This document shows positions 32,986 through 41,727 of a stretch of DNA of 44,318 nt, in pieces. Made by a program: the position numbers and the translations under genes. The number at the start of each line of letters is the position of its first letter. Position 1 is the first letter of the stretch. Below the pieces are notes generated by a model. It saw nothing but the letters and a program-made list of their open reading frames with translations. It was not told where the DNA came from and did no database searches. This DNA comes from Dehalococcoidia bacterium. Its GTDB lineage: Bacteria > Chloroflexota > Dehalococcoidia > Dehalococcoidales > S120. The DNA lies in NCBI GenBank assembly GCA_011192075.1, contig DUER01000139.1, forward strand, positions 1-44,318, read 5' to 3'.

Positions 32986-33089
32986 TTTGCTATTAAGAAG
33001 GGGAAGATAGTCTCCTTAGAGGGGCTACTCGCCTTCAATTCCCCATGGTGATGAAGAAAGGTTAATTTTTTACTTGTTACGGGGTTAGA
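32986..33089. other. Spacer between rpsR and rpmH
   Basis: Contains GGGGAAG...CTTCAATTCCCC, a loosely paired stem of uncertain meaning. No promoter box was convincing. Confidence 0.3.
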
Positions 33090-33230
33090 GTGCCAAAAAG
33101 GACTTATCAACCGAAGAGGATTCCGAGGAAGCGAGAGCATGGCTTCCGGGCGAGAATGAGCACCCGAGGCGGACGGGCTGTCTTAAAAGCTAGGCGACTC
33201 AAAGGTCGCAAGAGACTGACTGTAGTATAA
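33090..33230 (+). CDS. rpmH: 50S ribosomal protein L34
   Basis: Below the track's length limit. GTG 33090 opens 46 codons: [46 protein letters not shown]. This is the full L34 family sequence. It lies just ahead of rnpA and yidD as in most bacteria, where the order marks the origin-proximal region. The Shine-Dalgarno site is weak. Confidence 0.96.
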   Translation: MPKRTYQPKRIPRKREHGFRARMSTRGGRAVLKARRLKGRKRLTVV

Positions 33231-33287
33231 CGCGGGGAGCATCGCTGTTACTAAAATTATTTAGCAACCGACCCCTTTTAACCCACC

Positions 33288-33316
33288 TTGATAAATTATC
33301 TTCTTATTGGTAAACT
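33288..33316 (+). promoter_or_regulatory. Promoter of rnpA
   Basis: TTGATA, 17 bases, TAAACT. Transcription would start near 33323, so the track's TTG start at 33307 falls inside the promoter and the ATG at 33334 must be used from this promoter. Confidence 0.65.
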
Positions 33317-33333
33317 GGCTGGGAGTGCAGGTA

Positions 33334-33696
33334 ATGCGGGGGGAAAGATACCTTACTAAGCCGGAGCAGTATACCCGAGTCTATAATGGGGGCAGCTCTT
33401 GGGCAAATGGCTTGCTGGTGATGAAGGCTTTACCTAATGGGCTCACCTTATCTAAGTATGGCATCTCGGTTAGCAAACGAGTAGGTAAGGCAGTGGTCAG
33501 AAATAGGGTGAAGCGTTTGCTTCGTGAAATCTTACGAGTAACGCAGCTTAAGTCAGGGTGGGATATTATACTTATTGCACGTCCGGCGGCAGGTAGAGCC
33601 GATTATCTTAGTCTTGAGAAATCGGTTAGTGATTTGTTATCCCGCGCGCGATTATTGGTGAGGGAAGATGACAGAGTTCGCCTTAAAATTGATTAG
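33334..33696 (+). CDS. rnpA: Ribonuclease P protein component
   Basis: 120 residues from ATG 33334, chosen because the upstream TTG lies within a good promoter. The protein subunit assists RNase P RNA in tRNA 5' maturation. The signature [22 protein letters not shown] is in the middle, with the N-terminal basic/aromatic region ([15 protein letters not shown]). It overlaps yidD by 29 bases, the usual arrangement. Confidence 0.95.
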   Translation: MRGERYLTKPEQYTRVYNGGSSWANGLLVMKALPNGLTLSKYGISVSKRVGKAVVRNRVKRLLREILRVTQLKSGWDIILIARPAAGRADYLSLEKSVSDLLSRARLLVREDDRVRLKID

Positions 33697-33877
33697 ACTT
33701 TATCAGTTAACCATATCACAGGTTATGCCACCATCCTGTCGCTTCACCCCGACCTGCTCTCAATATACCTGGGAAGCCATCTCAAAATATGGTTTTTTTA
33801 AAGGGGTATGGATGGGAGTAAGGCGACTGGCTCGTTGTCATCCCTTCCACGCCGGTGGCTACGACCCAGTGCTATAA
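33668..33877 (+). CDS. yidD: Membrane protein insertion efficiency factor YidD
   Basis: 69 residues, standard length. [31 protein letters not shown] and the [12 protein letters not shown] end with the three conserved cysteines are diagnostic. YidD sits at the inner face of the membrane and aids YidC-dependent insertion. The start overlaps rnpA by 29 bases in another frame. Confidence 0.96.
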   Translation: MTEFALKLIRLYQLTISQVMPPSCRFTPTCSQYTWEAISKYGFFKGVWMGVRRLARCHPFHAGGYDPVL

Positions 33878-33897
33878 GGATTAGGTGTTCGGAGAAT

Positions 33898-35034
33898 ATG
33901 ATTAAGAAATTATTTATTAGCCTCCTGGTTGTGCTTCTCTTGGGAGGGCTAACTACTGGCTGTGCCATGCAGGACCAGCCCGAGGGTTGGTCAGGGGGGG
34001 TAGTGGTTAATGGCACTCTATTTTTGGGGTCTATGGATGGCAAGCTGGTAGCTATTGATGTATCAAGTCATAACCGCTTGAGACCTGATGTCACTCTGGA
34101 AACCTCAAAACCATCCGGCGGCTTTTTGGGCGGTTGTGCGTCGGGATCTACCGCAGTAGCCGTATATGGTACTCCAGCAGTATCGGAAGATTTGGTTTAT
34201 GTTGGTGGCTATAACGGTAAGATTTATGCCCTTAGTTCTAGTTCAGGTGCATTGCGGTGGGTGTATCCCCGGGAAGGTAATCTAGACCCCATTGTTGGTG
34301 GACCGGTAGTAGCTTCGGGCAAGGTCTATTTTGGCTGTTCTGATGGTAAGGTCTACGCCTTGGATGCTGAGACTGGCGATAAAGAATGGGAGGAGTTTGA
34401 AACCGGAGATAAGATTTGGTCAACTCCAGCAATTGATGGCGACACGCTGTATATCGGTTCCTTTGATAACAAGCTCTATGCTTTAGATGCTATTACTGGC
34501 AAAGAAAAATGGGAGAAGCCTTATGAGACTCAGGGGGCCATTGCTTGCACTCCCTTAGTCTATAATAATACGGTTTACTTTGGCTCTTTTGATAGGTATT
34601 TTTATGCGGTGGATGCTACCGGTGGCAGCCTGAGATGGCGGTCAGAAGTTGAAGCTGGTAGCTGGTTCTGGGCAAAGCCGGTGGTTTACAATAATACTAT
34701 CTATGCTGGAAATCTGGATGGTAAGGTTTATGTCTTAAATGCTAAAACTGGACTAGAAAAAGTAGACCCTATTGATTTCGAGAGCCCGATTTCTTCCTCG
34801 CCAGTTCTGGTTGGTAGCTTGGTTATTGTTACTTCAGAGGAAGGCAAGGTATACACTCTGGACACTAGCAATAATCAGAAGAATGAGTTAAAAAATCTTG
34901 GAGCAAAGACGAGTGCTCCTCTTTTCGTCAGTGAAGGGGTGGTTTATGTTCATACTCAAGAGCCCGATACCCTTTATGCGCTGAATGTAGAGACCGGGGT
35001 GACACTGTGGAGCCTTCTATTAAGTAGTAAGTGA
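33898..35034 (+). CDS. PQQ-repeat beta-propeller lipoprotein (BamB-like)
   Basis: 378 residues from ATG 33898 (GGAG five bases upstream); the track's earlier start overlaps yidD. The signal peptide MIKKLFISLLVVLLLGGLTTGC ends with a lipobox, so the protein is exported and lipid-anchored. The rest is about seven PQQ/WD-like blades with the repeat pattern VYxGxxDGKVYALDAxTGxxxW (e.g. VYFGCSDGKVYALDAETGDK). BamB-like propellers act in outer-membrane assembly in Gram-negatives; in a single-membrane lineage another scaffold role is likely. Its place between yidD and yidC suggests a link to membrane-protein insertion or folding; this is inference. Confidence 0.9.
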   Translation: MIKKLFISLLVVLLLGGLTTGCAMQDQPEGWSGGVVVNGTLFLGSMDGKLVAIDVSSHNRLRPDVTLETSKPSGGFLGGCASGSTAVAVYGTPAVSEDLVYVGGYNGKIYALSSSSGALRWVYPREGNLDPIVGGPVVASGKVYFGCSDGKVYALDAETGDKEWEEFETGDKIWSTPAIDGDTLYIGSFDNKLYALDAITGKEKWEKPYETQGAIACTPLVYNNTVYFGSFDRYFYAVDATGGSLRWRSEVEAGSWFWAKPVVYNNTIYAGNLDGKVYVLNAKTGLEKVDPIDFESPISSSPVLVGSLVIVTSEEGKVYTLDTSNNQKNELKNLGAKTSAPLFVSEGVVYVHTQEPDTLYALNVETGVTLWSLLLSSK

Positions 35035-35045
35035 GGTTGGTTTAA

Positions 35046-35993
35046 TTGGGAATAGGGGAGATTTGGAATTTAATTGCTGTGCAGCCAATGACAAATGTTC
35101 TCATTGTGCTGTCTGATTATCTATTTAATAACTTTGGGCTGGCTATTATTGCGCTAACTATTGTTGTTAATGTTGCGATGTATCCGCTTACTATGAAGCA
35201 AGTTCGGGCTACCAAAGCTATGCAAGCCATTCAACCAAAGCTGGCTGAGCTCAAGAAGAAGTATGGCAAGGATAAGGAAAGAATGGGTCGAGAGCAGATG
35301 AAGCTATATAAGGAGTCAGGAATGAGCCCTGCCGGCTGCGTGGTGCCAATGCTAGTTCAAATGCCCATCTGGATAGCTCTTTTCTACTCAATTAGAGGCC
35401 TTCTACCCCTGGCTCCGGAAGGTTTATTGAAACTGTCTCAGCTTCTTTATTCGTGGGATGTAGTATATTCTATGGTACCCTTAGGTGAAGGGTTCCTATG
35501 GTTGAACCTAGCTGTACCCGATAGCATTCTTGTACTGCCTATTCTGGTTGGGGGCACCATGTGGGTGCAGCAGAAGATGACGATGACACCGACTGCTGAC
35601 CCCAAGCAGCAGGCACAGAGTAGGATGATGCTGTGGCTGATGCCACTGTTGTTTGCCTTCATTACCTTACAATTTCCCAGTGGTCTGGCTCTCTTCTGGG
35701 TGACTTCAAGTGTTATCAGGATTGCTATCCAATACTTTGTTACCGGATGGGGAGGCTTGATTTCAACAGCGGCTAAGAAGCAAGTTACCAGGGATAGAAG
35801 GTATAAGGAACGAATCGCCCAGGTAGAGGAAGCGCCTTCGGATGATGTTGAAGTTACTAAAGAGGAGGAAGGATTGGATTATGGAAAACCTGGAGATAAG
35901 CGCCAAGACCGTGGAGGAGGCTACCCAACGCGCTCTAGAGCAACTAAGCCTCAGCCAAGACGAGGTAGAGGTCACCGTCCTAAAAGAAGGTAG
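35046..35993 (+). CDS. yidC: Membrane protein insertase YidC/Oxa1
   Basis: 315 residues from a TTG start with GAGG upstream. NNFGLAIIALTIVVNVAMYPLTMKQV, the long cytoplasmic hairpin (AIQPKLAELKKKYGKDKERM) and SGMSPAGCVVPMLVQMPIWIALF are YidC/Oxa1 signatures, with five expected membrane segments. It inserts membrane proteins alone or with Sec. The C-terminal tail is long and very basic (ATKPQPRRGRGHRPKRR). The last 113 bases overlap the start of jag in a different frame. Basic tails in Oxa1-type insertases bind ribosomes. Confidence 0.95.
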   Translation: MGIGEIWNLIAVQPMTNVLIVLSDYLFNNFGLAIIALTIVVNVAMYPLTMKQVRATKAMQAIQPKLAELKKKYGKDKERMGREQMKLYKESGMSPAGCVVPMLVQMPIWIALFYSIRGLLPLAPEGLLKLSQLLYSWDVVYSMVPLGEGFLWLNLAVPDSILVLPILVGGTMWVQQKMTMTPTADPKQQAQSRMMLWLMPLLFAFITLQFPSGLALFWVTSSVIRIAIQYFVTGWGGLISTAAKKQVTRDRRYKERIAQVEEAPSDDVEVTKEEEGLDYGKPGDKRQDRGGGYPTRSRATKPQPRRGRGHRPKRR

Positions 35994-36594
35994 GGCTGGT
36001 GTCCTGGGTCTGGGTGCTGAGGAGGCCAGGATTAGTGTGAGGCCATTAGTGCCCACAGTGCCCACACCTGGGGGAGAGGGTGATATTGCTGAGACAGCTA
36101 AAAGTGTTATTGAAAGGCTTCTTACTGCGATGGGGGTGGCTGCTTCTGTTGTGCCTTATGCCCAACCCTTTATTGAGGGGGAGGAGACAGCCCCTACTCC
36201 CATTGCCTTTGATATAAAGGGTAATGACTTGGGTATTTTGATTGGGCGGCGTGGACAGACCCTTTCTTGCCTCCAGTATATAGTCAGGCTTATTGCATCT
36301 CATCAGACGAAGGTTGGGGTACCGATAACTATCGATGTAGAAGGCTATAAGCAGCGCCGCCATGAGTCCTTGCGAGCTTTGGCTCAGCGTCTGGCGGAAC
36401 AGGTGAAGGTTAAGAAAGTACCCTTTACCTTAGAGCCTATGCCGGCTTACGAGAGGCGTATTATCCACCTTACTTTAGCTGGTCACCCCGATGTTGTCAC
36501 TAATAGTATTGGTGTCGGCGAGGCCCGTAAGGTAGTCATTGCACCCAAAGAGCAACAGCCTATTAGCTCCAATGATATTGCATTGACAGAATGA
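35881..36594 (+). CDS. jag: Jag/KhpB RNA-binding protein
   Basis: 237 residues from ATG 35881 (AAGGA nine bases upstream). The N-terminal Jag-N domain (MENLEISAKTVEEATQRALE, GRAGVLGLGAEEARI) is followed by a KH domain with LIGRRGQTLSCLQYIV and an R3H domain (VPFTLEPMPAYERRIIHLTL). The protein binds RNA and works with KhpA and YidC-linked functions in cell-envelope growth. It ends the rpmH-rnpA-yidD-yidC-jag block. The track's 35842 start lies further inside yidC and is unlikely. Confidence 0.94.
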   Translation: MENLEISAKTVEEATQRALEQLSLSQDEVEVTVLKEGRAGVLGLGAEEARISVRPLVPTVPTPGGEGDIAETAKSVIERLLTAMGVAASVVPYAQPFIEGEETAPTPIAFDIKGNDLGILIGRRGQTLSCLQYIVRLIASHQTKVGVPITIDVEGYKQRRHESLRALAQRLAEQVKVKKVPFTLEPMPAYERRIIHLTLAGHPDVVTNSIGVGEARKVVIAPKEQQPISSNDIALTE

Positions 36595-36604
36595 GTGCCC
36601 TTGC

Positions 36605-36632
36605 TTGACAATAGATAGGTGCTTGCTATATT
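36605..36632 (+). promoter_or_regulatory. Promoter of the ilv-leu operon
   Basis: TTGACA (36605-36610), 16 bases, TATATT (36627-36632). The following 90-base leader contains a terminator hairpin before ilvD. Confidence 0.65.
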
Positions 36633-36672
36633 GTGGCAAAAGGGCTGAAGGTGGGATTTCGGACTTTCCAAT

Positions 36673-36696
36673 CCGTCCCCACAGGGACGGTTTTTT
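36673..36696 (+). terminator. Intrinsic terminator in the ilv leader
   Basis: CCGTCCC-CACA-GGGACGG with six T's following. It lies after the promoter at 36605 and 30 bases before ilvD. It therefore either ends the jag operon or, more interestingly, acts as an attenuator for the branched-chain operon. An upstream overlapping pairing GGATT...AATCC could compete with the terminator stem. Confidence 0.85.
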
Positions 36697-36725
36697 AATT
36701 ACTGCGGTGAAGGAAGCGGGAATAT

Positions 36726-38393
36726 ATGAAAAGTAATGCCATTAAAAGAGGCATAGAGCGGGCGCCACATCGGTCTTTATTACACGCTGTGGGTGTGACG
36801 CGAGCGGAAATGGATAAACCTTTTGTAGGAATCGTTAACAGCTTTAGCGAGATTGTCCCGGGGCATATCCATCTAAGAGACATTGCTGAAGCAGTTAAGG
36901 CGGGGGTGCGGAGTGGGGGGGGGATTCCCTTTGAGGTTAATACCATTGCTGTCTGTGACGGTATTGCTATGAATCACCCAGGTATGAAATATAGTCTGCC
37001 CAGCCGAGAACTAATAGCTGACTCAGTGGAGATAGTGGCTGAGGCTCATGCCTTTGATGCCTTAGTCTTTATCCCTAACTGTGACAAAATAGTCCCTGGG
37101 ATGCTTATGGCAGCAGTGAGGCTGAATGTGCCGGCTATCTTCATCAGCGGTGGTCCGATGCTGGCTGGTGGCTACCTGGGGAGTAACGGTAAGATGAAAA
37201 AGGTTGATCTCAGCTCCGTCTTTGAGGCGGTGGGGAAGGTGGCTAAGGGGGGAATGAGTCAGGAAGAATTAGAACGGTTGGAGGAGATTGCCTGCCCCGG
37301 TTGCGGTAGCTGTTCGGGAATGTTTACTGCCAATACCATGAATTGTGCTACTGAGGCTCTAGGCATGGGGCTACCTGGTAATGGGACTATCCCGGCTATT
37401 GAGGCTAGGCGGCGGCAGTTAGCTAAGGAAGCCGGGCAGCAGGTTATGGAGCTACTGGCTAACAATATTCGTCCGCAAGATATTGTTACTAAAGCCTCTA
37501 TCCATAATGCCTTTACCGTTGATATGGCTTTGGGTGGTAGCACCAATTCAGTTTTGCACCTTATGGCAATAGCTCATGAGGCTGGGGTTGATTTTTCCCT
37601 GCCGATGGTTAACGAGATAAGTGAGTGCACTCCTCATCTATCCAGGTTAAGACCAGCCGGTGATTATCATTTGGAGGACTTAGACCGGGCTGGAGGCGTA
37701 TCGGCAGTAATGAAAGAGCTCGAAGGGCTATTAAACTTGGAGTTAAAAACAGTGTCGGGGAAATCGGTGGCTGAGATTATCGCTGACTGCCGGGTTATGG
37801 ATAAAGAGGTTATCCGCTCCATGACCGATGCTTACTCACCTAGAGGAGGCATCGCTATCCTTTTCGGTAATTTGGCATCGGAAGGCGCTGTGGTGAAGAG
37901 GGCGGCAGTGGCTCCTGAGATGATGGTTCATCAGGGACCAGCCAGAGTTTTTGACTCTGAGGAAGAGGCTACCGCCACCATTATGAGTGGCAGCATAAAG
38001 TCGGGTGAAGTTATAGTTATTCGTTATGAAGGTCCTAAAGGAGGACCGGGGATGAGAGAGATGCTCACTCCTACTTCTCTCTTGAGTGGCATGGGTATGG
38101 ATAAAGAGGTAGCTCTTATTACTGATGGGCGTTTTTCTGGAGCCACCCGTGGTGCCGCTATTGGGCATGTCTCACCGGAGGCGGCTAGCCGGGGACCTAT
38201 TGCTGTCTTAATTAATGGGGATATAATTAAGATTGACATTCCAAATCATAAGCTCGAGGTTGAGCTTAGTGATAAGGAGATAGCTGAGCGTCTGGCTCGT
38301 CTGGCTGAGTTTGAGCCTAAAGTAAAAACCGGTTTTCTTAGGCATTACGCAGAAAAGGTAGGTTCAGCTGGCAACGGAGTCGTGTTTAGCTAG
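36726..38393 (+). CDS. ilvD: Dihydroxy-acid dehydratase
   Basis: 555 residues, normal length. It dehydrates dihydroxy-isovalerate and dihydroxy-methylvalerate in valine and isoleucine synthesis. The iron-sulfur ligands fit Cys119 in [12 protein letters not shown] and Cys190/193/196 in [27 protein letters not shown] and [12 protein letters not shown] are also conserved. First gene of ilvD-B-N-C-leuA, with a 13-base gap to ilvB. Confidence 0.98.
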   Translation: MKSNAIKRGIERAPHRSLLHAVGVTRAEMDKPFVGIVNSFSEIVPGHIHLRDIAEAVKAGVRSGGGIPFEVNTIAVCDGIAMNHPGMKYSLPSRELIADSVEIVAEAHAFDALVFIPNCDKIVPGMLMAAVRLNVPAIFISGGPMLAGGYLGSNGKMKKVDLSSVFEAVGKVAKGGMSQEELERLEEIACPGCGSCSGMFTANTMNCATEALGMGLPGNGTIPAIEARRRQLAKEAGQQVMELLANNIRPQDIVTKASIHNAFTVDMALGGSTNSVLHLMAIAHEAGVDFSLPMVNEISECTPHLSRLRPAGDYHLEDLDRAGGVSAVMKELEGLLNLELKTVSGKSVAEIIADCRVMDKEVIRSMTDAYSPRGGIAILFGNLASEGAVVKRAAVAPEMMVHQGPARVFDSEEEATATIMSGSIKSGEVIVIRYEGPKGGPGMREMLTPTSLLSGMGMDKEVALITDGRFSGATRGAAIGHVSPEAASRGPIAVLINGDIIKIDIPNHKLEVELSDKEIAERLARLAEFEPKVKTGFLRHYAEKVGSAGNGVVFS

Positions 38394-38406
38394 TGAGGAG
38401 ACTCTT

Positions 38407-40131
38407 ATGAAGATGACAGGTGCCCAGATTCTGTGCGAGAGCCTGGTAAGAGAGGGGGTAGAAGTTATTTTTGGCATCCTTGGCGGATCTGTTCTGCCGC
38501 TCTATGACACCTTACCTCAATATCCTCAACTTCGCCATATTTTGGTTCGTCATGAGCAGGGTGCTGCCCATGCCGCTGATGGGTATGCTCGGGCTACCGG
38601 GAAGGTGGGAGTATGTATGGCTACCTCTGGTCCTGGGGCAACCAACCTGGTAACCGGGATTGCTAACGCCTACCTGGATTCGGTGTCTATAGTAGCTATA
38701 ACCGGTCAGGTAGCCAGACCCTTTATTGGCAAGGATGCTTTTCAGGAGATAGATATTACCGGTATTACTCTACCTATTACCAAGCATAACTATCTTGTCC
38801 TTGATGCTGGTTCGCTGGCTGAGACAGTTAAGGAAGCTTTCCATCTAACTCGGAGTGGTCGGCCTGGTCCAGTGCTTATTGATTTACCACGAGATGTTCA
38901 AATAGAGCAGGCAGAATTTCACTATCCAAGCCGGGTTGATTTGCCTGGCTATAAGCCGACGCTTCAGGGACACCCAGCACAGATAAAGAAAGCAGCTAAG
39001 CTTATAAATGAAGCTCGTCAGCCTCTTATTATTGCCGGCAGGGGAGTAATTATCTCAGGAGCTTATAATGAACTTAAGGAGCTGGCTGAGAGGGCGCAAA
39101 TACCTGTGGTAACAACTTTATTAGGTATAAGTTGTTTTCCCGAGTCTCATGTCCTAAGCTACGGTATGCTGGGTATGCATGGCATGGCTTATGCTAATAT
39201 GGCGGTTGCGGCGGCTGATGTCCTTATCACTATTGGTATGAGGTTTGATGATAGGGCTACGGCTAAGGTTAGTGCCTTTGCTCCTCATGCCCATATTATC
39301 CATATTGATATTGACCCAGCCGAAATTGGCAAAAATGTGCGCGTAGATGTGCCCATAGTTGGTGATGTAAAGGTAGTTCTAAACGCATTAAATAAGCTGA
39401 TTATCTCTACCCCGCATATTGATTGGATTGAGCAGCTTGATGGTTGGCGAAGGGAACACCCCTCAATAGAGATTAGAGATACTGAAGGGCTCTTGCCTCA
39501 ATTTGTCATTTGTAAGATATATGAGGTAACCCGGGGTGAGGCTATTATTGTTACTGGGGTGGGTCAGCATCAGATGTGGGCGGCTCAACACTGCTGTTAT
39601 GACAGGCCCAATAGTATAATCTCTTCTGGTGGATTGGGAACTATGGGCTTTGGGCTACCAGCAGCTATAGGGGCTAAGGTAGGTTGTCCCGGGGATATGG
39701 TCTGGTTAATTGACGGTGATGGTAGCTTTCAAATGACGATACAGGAGCTAGCTACCATAGTTCAGGATAATATTGCGGTTAAGATAGCAATTATCCATAA
39801 TAGCTATCTAGGAATGGTAAGGCAGTGGCAGGAATTATTCTATGGAAAACGATATGTAGCCACACCATTAAGTGGTCCCGACTATGTCAAGATTGCCGAG
39901 GCATACGGACTTCCCGGGTTAAGGGTTACTCGTAAAGCAGAAGTGATTCCAGCTATACAGCAAGCCATGGATGAGCCAGGCCCTTTCCTGATAGACTTTG
40001 TAGTAGAACCAGAGGAGAATGTTTATCCTATGGTGCCACCAGGAGCAGCTTTAGCGGAGGTTCTTGAGGCACCTAAGGAAAAGGCGAAAGTTTTGTCCGA
40101 TTCCGCCAAGCTCTCGGTGAGTAATATCTGA
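38407..40131 (+). CDS. ilvB: Acetolactate synthase large subunit
   Basis: 574 residues. It decarboxylates pyruvate and adds it to pyruvate or 2-oxobutyrate using ThDP, FAD and magnesium. Catalytic Glu50 is in RHEQGAAHAADGYARATG. The ThDP/Mg motif is WLIDGDGSFQMTIQELATIVQDNI (shown in part), and GGLGTMGFGLPAAIGAK precedes it. The ilvN regulatory subunit follows after 21 bases. Confidence 0.98.
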   Translation: MKMTGAQILCESLVREGVEVIFGILGGSVLPLYDTLPQYPQLRHILVRHEQGAAHAADGYARATGKVGVCMATSGPGATNLVTGIANAYLDSVSIVAITGQVARPFIGKDAFQEIDITGITLPITKHNYLVLDAGSLAETVKEAFHLTRSGRPGPVLIDLPRDVQIEQAEFHYPSRVDLPGYKPTLQGHPAQIKKAAKLINEARQPLIIAGRGVIISGAYNELKELAERAQIPVVTTLLGISCFPESHVLSYGMLGMHGMAYANMAVAAADVLITIGMRFDDRATAKVSAFAPHAHIIHIDIDPAEIGKNVRVDVPIVGDVKVVLNALNKLIISTPHIDWIEQLDGWRREHPSIEIRDTEGLLPQFVICKIYEVTRGEAIIVTGVGQHQMWAAQHCCYDRPNSIISSGGLGTMGFGLPAAIGAKVGCPGDMVWLIDGDGSFQMTIQELATIVQDNIAVKIAIIHNSYLGMVRQWQELFYGKRYVATPLSGPDYVKIAEAYGLPGLRVTRKAEVIPAIQQAMDEPGPFLIDFVVEPEENVYPMVPPGAALAEVLEAPKEKAKVLSDSAKLSVSNI

Positions 40132-40152
40132 GCCTTAGAGGGAGGTGGCAAT

Positions 40153-40689
40153 ATGGCTACGACGAAGCATACCCTAGTTGCTCTGGTAACGGATAAGCCC
40201 GGGGTGCTCAACCGGATGGCAAGCATGTTCAGAAGGCGTGGCTTTAATATTGAAAGTATTGCCGTGGGGCATAGTGAACTGCCCAATTTATCACGCATGA
40301 CTATTGTCGTTGATGGGACAACCACGTCGGTGGAACAGGTTAGAAAGCAGTTAGATAAGGTCGTAGATGTAGTCAAGGTGTCTGATATTAGCGGGGATGC
40401 CATCATTAGTCGGGAATTGGCGTTAATTAAAGTAAAAGCTACATCATCTAGCCGAAGTGAGATTATCGAAATTGTAGATATATTTAGGGCCAGTATAGTA
40501 GATGTTGCCTCTGATTCGGTAACTATTGAGGTTACCGGTGATGAGGAGAAAATCAGTTCCTTATTTAATTTGCTTCGTGCTTTTGGCATCAAAGAAGTAG
40601 CCAGGACGGGACGTATCGCTATGGTTCGAGGCGAGCCGGGACCATTGCCAATGGAAGAAAAAACAGCCAGGGCTAAAAGGCAAAAATAG
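40153..40689 (+). CDS. ilvN: Acetolactate synthase regulatory (small) subunit
   Basis: 178 residues. The N-terminal ACT domain ([34 protein letters not shown]) senses valine, and the C-terminal domain ([19 protein letters not shown]) contacts the catalytic subunit. The length is at the upper end of the usual 160-180. GGAGGTGG lies before the ATG. Confidence 0.97.
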   Translation: MATTKHTLVALVTDKPGVLNRMASMFRRRGFNIESIAVGHSELPNLSRMTIVVDGTTTSVEQVRKQLDKVVDVVKVSDISGDAIISRELALIKVKATSSSRSEIIEIVDIFRASIVDVASDSVTIEVTGDEEKISSLFNLLRAFGIKEVARTGRIAMVRGEPGPLPMEEKTARAKRQK

Positions 40690-40705
40690 TAAGGGGGAAA
40701 GTATC

Positions 40706-41704
40706 ATGGCCAAGATATATTATGATAGTGATGCCGATTTAACTCTGCTTGATGGGAAGGTGGTTGGCATTATCGGCTATGGCAGCCAGGGGCACGCCCA
40801 CGCTCAAAACCTCAGGGATAGCGGTTGCCAGGTGATAGTAGCTGAGGCTGCGGGAAGCCGGGGTTGGAAGAATGCTCAACAGGGTGGCTTCAGGGTACTA
40901 ACGGCAGATGCAGTCGCGAAGGAAGCCGATATTATTGTCATGCTGGCTCCTGACAATTTGCAGCGAGATATCTACTGTGGATCAATTGAAAAGGGACTAG
41001 CCCCGGGCAATATGTTGATGTTTGCTCATGGCTTCAACATCCACTACGGGCAAATTATCCCACCGCCTGATATTGATATTTGTATGATAGCTCCTAAATG
41101 TCCGGGTCATATGCTGAGGCAACTCTATACTGAGGGTATAGGACCGCCAGCGCTGGTGGCGGTGTATCAAGATGCTTCAGGCAAGGCAAATGTTATAGCC
41201 CTAGCCTATGCCAGGGGTATCGGCTGTAGTCGAGCCGGTGTCATTGAAACAACCTTCGCTGAAGAGACAGAGACAGACCTCTTTGGTGAACAGACGGTGT
41301 TGTGTGGTGGGGTTTCAGCCCTGCTGAAGGCCGGGTTTGAGACCCTGGTTGACGCTGGCTATCAGCCAGAGATAGCCTACTTTGAGTGTTGCCATGAGCT
41401 TAAGCTCATTGTTGACCTCATTTACCAGGGGGGATTAAGCTATATGCGCTATTCAGTCAGTGATACCGCTGAGTATGGCGATTACACTAGGGGACCGCGG
41501 ATTATTGATGACATGGTTAAGGATGAGATGGCGCAAATCCTAGCTGAGATTCAGGATGGTAGCTTTGCTAAGGAGTGGATTTTAGAAAATCAGGCCGGTC
41601 GTCCTGTCTATAACGCCCTGAAGCGCATGGATGAGGAACACCTCATAGAGGAGGTAGGTGAAGAGCTGCGCCAGATGATGCCGTGGCTGAAGGGTAGGCA
41701 ATAA
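40706..41704 (+). CDS. ilvC: Ketol-acid reductoisomerase, class I, with altered cofactor loop
   Basis: 332 residues, class I length. It isomerises and reduces acetolactate. The Rossmann motif is [17 protein letters not shown]. The usual phosphate-binding loop (VGLRxGSxSW) reads [10 protein letters not shown] here: the Arg and the last Ser are gone, and an acidic Glu stands at the end of beta-strand 2, a pattern that favours NADH over NADPH. The catalytic region APKCPGH replaces the usual [29 protein letters not shown] and the C-terminal [17 protein letters not shown] are conserved, so the enzyme should be active. Confidence 0.96.
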   Translation: MAKIYYDSDADLTLLDGKVVGIIGYGSQGHAHAQNLRDSGCQVIVAEAAGSRGWKNAQQGGFRVLTADAVAKEADIIVMLAPDNLQRDIYCGSIEKGLAPGNMLMFAHGFNIHYGQIIPPPDIDICMIAPKCPGHMLRQLYTEGIGPPALVAVYQDASGKANVIALAYARGIGCSRAGVIETTFAEETETDLFGEQTVLCGGVSALLKAGFETLVDAGYQPEIAYFECCHELKLIVDLIYQGGLSYMRYSVSDTAEYGDYTRGPRIIDDMVKDEMAQILAEIQDGSFAKEWILENQAGRPVYNALKRMDEEHLIEEVGEELRQMMPWLKGRQ

Positions 41705-41727
41705 GCTCGTTTTATCCAGAGGAAAAT

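Noticed and set aside
33307-33333. TTG start of rnpA as given in the track
   Set aside because: It lies inside the spacer of a good TTGATA-N17-TAAACT promoter, so it would not be transcribed from it.
36633-36698. GTG-started 21-codon leader peptide through the ilv terminator
   Set aside because: It is open, but it holds no run of Leu, Ile or Val codons and spans the whole terminator stem, so it does not fit an amino-acid attenuator peptide.
36605-36725. T-box riboswitch before ilvD
   Set aside because: The leader is under 100 bases and lacks the T-box consensus (AGGGTGGNACCGCG-like) and specifier stem.
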